A stretch of 64,000 nt of DNA from Acidobacteriota bacterium (GTDB lineage: Bacteria > Acidobacteriota > Vicinamibacteria > Marinacidobacterales > Marinacidobacteraceae): positions 46,330 to 110,329 of the forward strand of contig VXNL01000074.1 in assembly GCA_009840635.1 (NCBI GenBank). Reading direction: 5' to 3'. The notes under the pieces are model-generated. The model did not search any database, was not told where the DNA came from, and saw only the letters and a program-made list of their open reading frames with translations. This document shows, one piece after another, positions 17,455 to 24,367 of the stretch. The translations under genes were made by a program, and so were the position numbers. Each line of letters opens with the position of its first letter. The first letter of the stretch is position 1.

Positions 17455-18582
17455 TCAGCCGGTCGGGACGTCGGCGAGCAGAAGCCCCAGGCGCCGCCGG
17501 TCGGAGCGCCCGGAGTGGCGCTCCAGGTTCTCGCGAACCATTCGCAGGGTTGGGGCAACGTAGCGGCGGTAGACGTCGTTGCCCCGGCGGGAAACCTGGA
17601 AGCCGTAGGTGCCGAGCGCCTTCAGGTTGCGCTGGAGCGCGACCGCGTCGAACTCGGCGATCAGTTCGGAGGGGTCTCCGCGGACACCCGCCGCGTTCCG
17701 AAAGCGGGCGACCAGCTCCGGTTCCCGAAACGGCGGGCGGGCTGCGTCACCGGTGGCCACGTACGGGTCGCGGACCAGCGACATCAAATCGTAGGAGCGT
17801 GGTCCGAGGCGGGAGTCCTGGTGATCGATCACCCAGAGAACGCGGCGCGCGCCGGACGCGACGGGGCTGTCACCGGCGATCAGGTTGCGCGAGTGGAAGT
17901 CCCGATGGGCGAGCGCCGCCGGGCCACCGGCTGCCTCCTCCGCGAGGGCCTCGAACAGTGACTCGAGTTCGCCGCGTGCCGGCCCGTTCAGCCGCAGACC
18001 GGCGTACCCGCTCAGGAAGTGCTCGGTGAAGAACCGCAGCTCCCGCAGGAAGAGCCCCGCGTCGAGCCGGGCGGAAAAGGCCCGGAAGCCGCTCGCCGCC
18101 GGCGTTTCGGCGAGGCGGGCTCCTTCGTGCTGGATCCGGGCGATGATGTCCACGGCTTCGTCGTAGAGCATCGAAACGTGGGCGCCTCCTTCGGCCCACA
18201 CCGCTTGCAGGAGTTCGTCCCCCAGATCCTCGAGCGCCGTCACGCCAAGTTCCGGGGCCTCTTCCACAATCCGGGGCGTCCGGACGCCCAGTTCCCGGTA
18301 CAGCAGGGTGGAGTTGGCAAACGGCAGGGAACCCGGCGCGTACGGCTCGGCCATGACCGAGAGCACGACGGTCGCCATCCCCTGCTCCCGGACCGCTTCG
18401 CGGGTCCGGCTCACGGGACGAATCCGGAAATAGACCCGCTCGCCGGCCTCCTTCACGAGTGGCTCGACAGCCACCCCGGTGCGGAGGTGCGGGGGGAGGC
18501 TTCGCGATCGCCGCAAAAAGACGTTCAGCCGCGTCCGTGCGTCCGAGCCCGGCGCCTTCGGAGCGATCGCGCCTACCGACAC
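17455..18582 (-). CDS. Aminoglycoside-phosphotransferase-fold kinase, AmgK-like
   Basis: 375 residues from a GTG at 18582. APH fold with the catalytic loop HRDFHSRN (about residues 226-233) and the metal-binding IDHQD (252-256). LGPRSYDLMSLVRDPY follows, as in the AmgK group that phosphorylates the anomeric hydroxyl of N-acetylmuramate/N-acetylglucosamine in peptidoglycan recycling. Its partner in that pathway, MurU, is a nucleotidyltransferase, and a matching gene lies 28 bp upstream in the same direction, which supports the assignment. Substrate is not proven by sequence; other sugar kinases share the fold. Confidence 0.75.
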   Translation of the reverse strand: MSVGAIAPKAPGSDARTRLNVFLRRSRSLPPHLRTGVAVEPLVKEAGERVYFRIRPVSRTREAVREQGMATVVLSVMAEPYAPGSLPFANSTLLYRELGVRTPRIVEEAPELGVTALEDLGDELLQAVWAEGGAHVSMLYDEAVDIIARIQHEGARLAETPAASGFRAFSARLDAGLFLRELRFFTEHFLSGYAGLRLNGPARGELESLFEALAEEAAGGPAALAHRDFHSRNLIAGDSPVASGARRVLWVIDHQDSRLGPRSYDLMSLVRDPYVATGDAARPPFREPELVARFRNAAGVRGDPSELIAEFDAVALQRNLKALGTYGFQVSRRGNDVYRRYVAPTLRMVRENLERHSGRSDRRRLGLLLADVPTG

Positions 18583-18610
18583 GGGGCAACCCCGGGGGAC
18601 CGAACGGTCG

Positions 18611-19633
18611 TCATAGCGGCATCGCGGCGCCACCCGTGAAGAGCGCGGCCTCGATCCGGGCGCCGGCCGGAACCGTTTCCGAGGCGGCCACGACCGACTC
18701 GCGGACGACCGCCCGCGACCCGATCCGCACGTCTTCGAGAAGCAGGGACCCCTCGACGCGCGCGTCCTCCGCCACCACACTCCCCTCGCCGATCAGCTCC
18801 GGCCACTGCCCCCCGGCGACGCCCCGGAAACGCGCCTTGGCGGCGCCCGCCGGCCGGGCCCGTTTCTCGGGAAGCGCTCCGGCTTCCAGCGCGCGCCGGG
18901 AGGCGCCGAGATAGCGCCGCGGAGTCCCGATTTCGAACCATGGAGCCCGGCTCGGAAAGGCTCGGGCGGTCCCCGCGGCGATCAGGCCGGGAAGAAGGTC
19001 CTGCGAGAGACCTCCCGGCCCGCCGTGCAGGTGACCGAGCGCCGCGGGTTCCAGGAGCCACACTCCCGAAAAGCCGAATCCGGGTCCTCCCGGTCCGCTC
19101 AGTCCCGTAATGACGCCATCCTCGCGGGTCTCCAGACGGCGTTCACCGGAAAACTCCGGACCGGGTTCCGGATCGGCGAGCAGAGTGGCTTCGGCGCCCG
19201 CCGCCCCGTGGAAGCCGGCCATCGCCCCGAGATCGAAGGTGGGGAGCGTGTCGCCGTTCAGGACCAGCAGCGGTCCGCCGGCGTCGCTTCCGAGTCCAAA
19301 GCGCGCCGCGGCACGCGAGAGCCCGCCCGAAGTGCCGAGCAGTTCCGGCTCGGGTGACCGCCCGATGGTCAGCCCGGGCATGGCGCGCTCGGCGGAAGCC
19401 AGAAGCGGTTCCAGCGTCTCGGGATGGTGGTGGAGATTGACGACCACGTCGCTTACCCCGCCGCCGGTGAGCCAGCGGAGCAGCCGGGTCAGCAGGGGCA
19501 CCCCGCAGAAGGGGAGCGCCGGCTTGGCGCGGTCCCTGGTCAAGGGACCCATCCGCTCGCCCCGTCCGGCGGCGAACACCATCGCCCGGCGGGGCAACCG
19601 GGCCGACCGTCCCCCGCGCCCGCCGCCAGTCAC
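18611..19633 (-). CDS. Sugar-1-phosphate nucleotidyltransferase, MurU-like
   Basis: 340 residues from a GTG at 19633, which keeps the first beta strand intact (RAMVFAAGRGERMGPLTRDR followed by AKPALPF). The nucleotide-binding loop GRGERMGPLT and LVLNGDTLP (metal-binding Asp) are typical. A C-terminal stretch of hexapeptide-like repeats (EGSVVAEDARVEGSLLLEDV) extends beyond the usual ~225-residue MurU. Encoded just before the AmgK-like kinase, so the pair could convert cell-wall amino sugars to UDP-sugars. An ATG at 19582 would cut into the fold. The upstream part of the open frame lies in the palindromic repeat. Confidence 0.72.
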   Translation of the reverse strand: MTGGGRGGRSARLPRRAMVFAAGRGERMGPLTRDRAKPALPFCGVPLLTRLLRWLTGGGVSDVVVNLHHHPETLEPLLASAERAMPGLTIGRSPEPELLGTSGGLSRAAARFGLGSDAGGPLLVLNGDTLPTFDLGAMAGFHGAAGAEATLLADPEPGPEFSGERRLETREDGVITGLSGPGGPGFGFSGVWLLEPAALGHLHGGPGGLSQDLLPGLIAAGTARAFPSRAPWFEIGTPRRYLGASRRALEAGALPEKRARPAGAAKARFRGVAGGQWPELIGEGSVVAEDARVEGSLLLEDVRIGSRAVVRESVVAASETVPAGARIEAALFTGGAAMPL

Positions 19634-19637
19634 CGGT

Positions 19638-19860
19638 TTAACAGCCTGTAGCAAAACCCACGCGGCCCAGTTCTCCCGGTGGGGGCTCGAGCGGCGATGC
19701 ATCCCACCTGAACCGCCCCGCTTTGCGGGGCTCGTCGTTGCGTTTCGGTCGGAATACACCCGGTATTCCTCCCTCACGCGCCTTGTCAGCGGGACCCCCA
19801 CCGGGAGAACTGGGCCTCGCCACTCTCGGCGCGCGCGTGGGTTTCACCACAGGCTGTTAA
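19638..19860. repeat. Palindromic intergenic element, copy A
   Basis: A 223-bp element with terminal inverted repeats: 19638-19664 begins TTAACAGCCTGT and 19832-19860 ends ACAGGCTGTTAA, with a few mismatches inside. A second, perfect inner inverted repeat GGCCCAGTTCTCCCGGTGGG pairs 19664-19685 with about 19795-19816. The core (about 19690-19790) is shared with copy B. It fills the whole gap between the MurU-like gene and smc, and its right end supplies the smc stop codon. Confidence 0.85.
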
Positions 19861-22800
19861 GCCGGGAGGGAAGCGGCGGCGCCCGCGGTGTCCGGTTCCG
19901 TTGCCGCGGCGATCCAGTCCTCCACCTCGGCGCCGATCTGCATCGAGATCAGCCGGGAAACACCGGGTTCCTCCATCGTGACTCCGAACAGATGCTCGCA
20001 CGCCTCCATCGTCAGCCGGTTGTGGGTGATGACGACGAGCTGGGTATCCCGCTTGAGCTCGTCCAGCATGGATGCGAACCGCCGCACGTTCGCGTCGTCG
20101 AGAGGAGCGTCCACCTCGTCCAGGAGGCAGAAGGGCGCCGGACGATAGCGGAAGAGGGCGATGAGGAACGCAATGGCCGTCATGGCCTTTTCCCCACCCG
20201 AGAGGAGGCGGACGCTCTGCAGCTTCTTGCCGGGCGGCTGGGCCGCAATCTCCACCCCGAGCTGGGCATCCTCCGGCATTTCCGGGGCGAGCGATCCCGG
20301 TTCGGGGTTCCAGGCCTCGAACTCTTCACCGGTCCCCGCGGCCGCCGATTCGCCGACCCCGTTTTCCGAACTTCCGGACGCCGCCCGGTCCGGATTCCCG
20401 CCAGCGGGGTCGGCGCCCCGGCCCGTTCCCTTGGCCGTATCCGCCGACTCGCGGGAACCGGGAGGAGGCGTCGCGACCAGCCGCAGTTCGGCGCGGCCGC
20501 CCCCGAAGAGTTGCCGGAAGGCCTCGTCGAACCCGGCGCTGACCGCCTCGAAACCCTCGCGGAAGATGCGGCGGGCCTCGCGGTCCTGGCGGCGGATTGC
20601 GGCGAGGCCGTCGGCGATGCCGTGTTCCACGTCCCGGAGGTGTGATTCGGGTTCGCGGCGTTCCGCCTGCAACTCGCGGAGCCGCGCTTCGGCAATCTCG
20701 TTCACCGGACCCAGGTTCCGGATGCGGTCCTGCACCTCGGCAATCTCCTCCGCAAGATCCTCGCGGGACCGGCCGCGGAGCGGCGCCGGAAGGGACGCGG
20801 CCGCGTCAGCGAGCGAACGTCCGCCCGAGCGCTGGAACTCGCCCTCCAACTCCCGCAGGAGACCCTGCGCTTCCTGGGTTCCCGACCGGACCTTGTGCAG
20901 GTTCTCTTCGAGGTCGCGGATTTCCGCCGTCCGGATGCGCGCGGCCTCGACGGCGCCTTCGAGCCGGGTTCGCAGGTCGCCGGCCACGCCGGCCAAGGTT
21001 CCTTCCCGGGCTTCCCAATCCCTGATGGCGGTTTCGGCCGACTCCCGCTCGCGAAGCGCGGCCGCGCGCCGCGTCCGCCATTCCTCTTCTTCCCGCCCAG
21101 CCGCGGCGTGCTCGGCGCGGATTCGGTCCAGCCGCTGACGGTCGTCCCGGACCTGCCCCTCGAGAGCCCGCGCCCGGCCCGCGACTTCTTCGGCCACCGC
21201 GTTGTGGCGCGCCAGTTCACGGTCGGCGTCGCGCCACTGCCCCTCGCGGGCCTCGAGCTCGCGCCGAAGGGCCGCGTGGGCTCGGTCCCGCTCGCCGAGT
21301 TCGCGGGACGCTTCCTGGAGCCGCGCCTCGTCGCGAGCCAGCTGCGCCGCCGCGCGGGCATCGGCCTTCTCGTTGCCCTCCGCTTCCTCGGTGTGCCGGG
21401 AGACCTCCGCTTCCAGCTCTTCGATTCGCGTCGAGACGTCGTCGAAGGTCTCCCCGCGCCGGTCCGCCTCGAGCAGGAGCCGGTGGGCGAGGTTCTCCGC
21501 CCGCGCCAGCGTCTGCCGCAGATCCTCGACCGCTGATCGAGCTTTTTCCGCCGCCTCCCGGGCGCCGGTCGAGGCGCGGGCCAGCCGGGCCAACTGCCGG
21601 GTTCCCTCACGCTTCCGGGTTTCGAGTTCGGTCACTTCGCGCCGCGTGCTCAGGAAGCCCTCACCCGGCCCGCCCCGGCCGAACCGCACGACTCCGGGAG
21701 GCGTCACGCTGGCCCCGTCCCGAGTCACGTAGGCGCCGGGCTTCCTCAGGAAAGCTCGAAGCGCCTCCGTCAGGTCCGCGGTGACCACCGCATCCGGAAT
21801 GGCAGGCTGGAGTCCCGGATCCTTCGGTCTCAGGTGGTCGCCCAACCGATCGTCTTCATCCTTCACGACCCGCTCCCGAGACGCGCAGGCTTCGAGCAGC
21901 TCGGATACCAGGACCTCCGAGGGACCGGCCTGCTGGCCGCCAAGTTCCTCGACAAGACCCGAGACATCGGCCACGCGGTCGATCCGGATGCGATGAACGC
22001 CGAGGAGCCGCTCCGCCGCCCGCTCGTATCCCGGGTCCACCTCCACCAGCTCGCCGAGCGCGCCGCCGGGCGCGAGTCCGCGGCGGCGAGCCGCCTCAAC
22101 GACTTTCGAGGCACTTTCGCCCAGTTGGTTGCGCGACGCGAGCAGCGCCTCGAGGGCCCGGTGGCGGTCCGAAAGGGCGGCCTGTTCCTCCGCGGCCCTC
22201 GCCTCTTCGTCACGCGCCGCCTGCGCCCTGGAGGTCGCCGAACGCCACCCCGCTTCGGCCGTCTCGAGCCGGCCGCGCAGACCGGTGATTTCGTCCTCCT
22301 GCGCCCGGACCCGCAAACGCGCTCCGGCGAGGCCCCGGGTCGCGTGATCCAGGCGGGCGGCGAGCTCCCGGCGACTCCCCGAAAGTCCCAGTCCGGCCGC
22401 CGACAGGCGCTCGCGCCGGGTCGCGTACTGGTCCCGTGACATCCGGAACGATCGGACGCTCGCCCGCAGGCGATCCACCTCCCGCCCCAGTTCCCACAGC
22501 CGGGAGTGGGCCTCGCGTTCCTCGGCCAGCGCCCGGTCCCGGGCCGCCACCCGCTCGGTGGCCGCCTCGGTCAACTCGGCCAGCCGGTCGGGGAACTCCC
22601 CGGCGCGGCGCTCACTCTCCTGCCGCTCGATCTCGAGATCGTCAAGCCGGGCTTCGAGGGCCGTGGCCTCCGCGTCGAGACGGGATACCTGCGAGGCGCG
22701 GATCCCGGCGGCTCGGGCGCCTTCGTCGAGGAGTGCGGCCGCGCGAGCCCGACGCGCTCCCAGATCGCCGATTTCCCGGGTCGCTTCGCGAAGTTCGAAC

Positions 22801-23777
22801 TCGGTGCCGGTGGCCTGCTCCCGAAGAGCCTCCACGAACCGTTCGAAGGCTCCGAGGCTCCGGGACCGGCGGGCGCGCTCCGCGCCAAGGGCATCTTCCG
22901 GAGCGGAGTTTTCGCGGATGCGGGAGAAGAGTTCCTCGCGTCGCGCCGCCTTCTCGGCAACACCGAGCATCTGCGCCTGTTCCGAGGCCTCACGAACCCG
23001 GCTCGCGGTTCGCGAGTCGCGCCGCGCCACCCGGATGTACCGGTCCAGTTCACGAAGCCGCTCGCGCACGCGCTCGAGCGCCTTCTCGGCCGCCCGCAGG
23101 TTCGCCTCGCTCTCCCGTCGATTCAGGCGATAGGCGCCGAGTCCGACCGCCTCGTCGACCAGCAGCCGTAGATCGGCGGGTTTGCGGCTGAGAACGTCGT
23201 TGGCGCGCCCCTGCTCGATCAGCGCGTAGGACCCCGGGCCGAGTCCGGTTCCGGCGAACAGCCGCCGGATCTCTCGCCGGGTGCACCGCCGGCCGTCCAT
23301 TTCGTAAACGGACTGTCCGCTGGCGTCCACGCGGCGGCTGACGACCACGTTCCGCCGGAAACCACCGGCCGCCCCGCCGTCTTCCGGGATCGGTCCGGCG
23401 GCGCCGTTGCCGGGGATCCTGGGCGGCGCGCCCGACTCGGGCGGAACACCGTTTCCGGCAACCGCGTCCGCTCCGTTCCTCGGGACGCCGTTTTCGGACT
23501 CTCCCGGTTCCGAACCCCGGGCCCCGCTGACGTGGAGCCGCACCTCGGCGACCCCGAGGGGCTCGCGCAGAGCGCTCCCACTGAAGATGAGCTCCTTTCC
23601 CCGCGCCCGGATCGTGCCGGCGCCCAGCTCACCGAGCACCCAGAAGACCGCGTCGGCGATGTTGCTCTTGCCGCAGCCGTTCGGCCCCACCACCGCCGTG
23701 GCGCCCTCCCCGAACTCCAGCGTCACCGGCTCGGCGAAACTCTTGAATCCGGCGATCTCGAGCCGCTCGATCCTCAC
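19857..23777 (-). CDS. smc: Chromosome segregation ATPase SMC
   Basis: 1306 residues from a GTG. N-terminal head with Walker A GPNGCGKSN (about 31-39). Long coiled coils flank a hinge near residues 520-660 (GYERAAERLLGVHRIRID). The C-terminal head has signature LLSGGEKA and Walker B CLLDEVDAPLDD. Two Gly/Pro/Asn-rich low-complexity inserts lie in the head: about residues 88-140 and about 1115-1180, unusual for SMC. SMC homodimers condense and segregate the chromosome with ScpA/ScpB. The stop codon lies inside palindromic element A. A probable NrdR operator sits over its promoter. Confidence 0.96.
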   Translation of the reverse strand: MRIERLEIAGFKSFAEPVTLEFGEGATAVVGPNGCGKSNIADAVFWVLGELGAGTIRARGKELIFSGSALREPLGVAEVRLHVSGARGSEPGESENGVPRNGADAVAGNGVPPESGAPPRIPGNGAAGPIPEDGGAAGGFRRNVVVSRRVDASGQSVYEMDGRRCTRREIRRLFAGTGLGPGSYALIEQGRANDVLSRKPADLRLLVDEAVGLGAYRLNRRESEANLRAAEKALERVRERLRELDRYIRVARRDSRTASRVREASEQAQMLGVAEKAARREELFSRIRENSAPEDALGAERARRSRSLGAFERFVEALREQATGTEFELREATREIGDLGARRARAAALLDEGARAAGIRASQVSRLDAEATALEARLDDLEIERQESERRAGEFPDRLAELTEAATERVAARDRALAEEREAHSRLWELGREVDRLRASVRSFRMSRDQYATRRERLSAAGLGLSGSRRELAARLDHATRGLAGARLRVRAQEDEITGLRGRLETAEAGWRSATSRAQAARDEEARAAEEQAALSDRHRALEALLASRNQLGESASKVVEAARRRGLAPGGALGELVEVDPGYERAAERLLGVHRIRIDRVADVSGLVEELGGQQAGPSEVLVSELLEACASRERVVKDEDDRLGDHLRPKDPGLQPAIPDAVVTADLTEALRAFLRKPGAYVTRDGASVTPPGVVRFGRGGPGEGFLSTRREVTELETRKREGTRQLARLARASTGAREAAEKARSAVEDLRQTLARAENLAHRLLLEADRRGETFDDVSTRIEELEAEVSRHTEEAEGNEKADARAAAQLARDEARLQEASRELGERDRAHAALRRELEAREGQWRDADRELARHNAVAEEVAGRARALEGQVRDDRQRLDRIRAEHAAAGREEEEWRTRRAAALRERESAETAIRDWEAREGTLAGVAGDLRTRLEGAVEAARIRTAEIRDLEENLHKVRSGTQEAQGLLRELEGEFQRSGGRSLADAAASLPAPLRGRSREDLAEEIAEVQDRIRNLGPVNEIAEARLRELQAERREPESHLRDVEHGIADGLAAIRRQDREARRIFREGFEAVSAGFDEAFRQLFGGGRAELRLVATPPPGSRESADTAKGTGRGADPAGGNPDRAASGSSENGVGESAAAGTGEEFEAWNPEPGSLAPEMPEDAQLGVEIAAQPPGKKLQSVRLLSGGEKAMTAIAFLIALFRYRPAPFCLLDEVDAPLDDANVRRFASMLDELKRDTQLVVITHNRLTMEACEHLFGVTMEEPGVSRLISMQIGAEVEDWIAAATEPDTAGAAASLPA

Positions 23778-23826
23778 TCGCTGATCACCTGAAGATTGTG
23801 GCTGCGGCGCTGCCGAACCCGAGCGT

Positions 23827-23832
23827 ATTCTA
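23827..23832 (-). promoter_or_regulatory. Probable -10 element of the smc promoter
   Basis: Minus-strand TAGAAT, 50 bases before the smc GTG. The matching -35 position (TTGTGG, spacing 18) falls inside the upstream NrdR-like box at 23851-23866. This would place the start of transcription ~42 bases before the coding region. It is the only good hexamer in this gap on that strand. Confidence 0.45.
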
Positions 23833-23850
23833 CGCCGTCAGCGGGCTCGC

Positions 23851-23898
23851 CCACAACATGTTGTGTTTCGAGGGCGGTGTACCCCCAAGATACGGTGG
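23851..23898. promoter_or_regulatory. NrdR-like operator pair upstream of smc
   Basis: Box 1, 23851-23866, CCACAACATGTTGTGT, is a near-perfect palindrome. Box 2, 23883-23898, CCCCAAGATACGGTGG, is weaker. They start exactly 32 bp apart, the same offset as the pair in front of nrdJ (43168 and 43200), and box 2 shares CCnCAAGAT with the second nrdJ box. Paired 16-bp boxes about three helical turns apart are the known NrdR pattern. Box 1 overlaps the likely -35 of the smc promoter. Confidence 0.55.
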
Positions 23899-24165
23899 GT
23901 CTGCGATCCAGGACGCAGAGGGAGCACTCCCACCGAATGCAGTCCCATAGGTCTGCCAACCTCCGTGACGGGCCGCCAGCCTGGAGCGCCGGCTTCACCG
24001 GCACTGCCCGCCGCCGGCGGGCGGAGGGACGGACCTCGTCCGTGGAGGACGAGCCTCCGCCCGGAACATCCGGCAACACGGCGATTCGCCGTTCCGCTGC
24101 GCTCCGCGCAGCGGGTGCCGGCTGAAGCCGGCGTTCCAAGCCGCCCCACCTCCTTCACCGGCTCC
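23899..24165. repeat. Gene-free stretch with GCCGGC-type palindromic repeats
   Basis: No plausible gene in the 590 bp between smc and lptF-lptG. This part holds several short inverted repeats: GCCGGCTTCACCGGC (about 23990-24005), GGACGGACCTCGTCCGTGGAGG, GCTGCGCTCCGCGCAGC and GCCGGCTGAAGCCGGCGTTCC (about 24118-24138). The last motif recurs in variant form at ~46055-46095 and ~55985-56010. Open frames here are repeat artefacts. Confidence 0.6.
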
Positions 24166-24348
24166 GAGGGGCCGGTGGGCGGGGTGGGGTGAGCGCCGAG
24201 AGTGGGGAGGCGCCTGGCTGACAAGGCGCGCGAGGGAGGAATACCGGGTGTATTTCGACCGAAGCGCAACGACGAGCGAGCCGAAGGCGAGCGGTCAGCC
24301 GGGATGCATCGCCACTCGAACGCCGCCCCACCCCGTCCACCGGCTCCT
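24166..24348. repeat. Palindromic intergenic element, copy B
   Basis: Ends are inverted repeats: 24166-24195 (GGGGCCGGTGGGCGGGGTGG region) against 24321-24348 (CCACCCCGTCCACCGGCTCC region). The core, about 24216-24318, matches the reverse complement of copy A almost base for base (CTGACAAGGCGCG, then GAGGGAGGAATACCGGGTGT, later GGGATGCATCGCC). The shared core explains why both copies show an open frame reading DKAREGGIPGVFRPKRND; the peptide is not evidence of a gene. Confidence 0.82.
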
Positions 24349-24367
24349 ACAATCCGGCAAGTCCGCC

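Noticed and set aside
24216..24318. Recurrent peptide DKAREGGIPGVFRPKRND seen in two places, like a conserved small protein
   Set aside because: Both copies come from palindromic elements A and B; the similarity is at DNA level, including non-coding arms, and the flanks do not continue as a shared protein.
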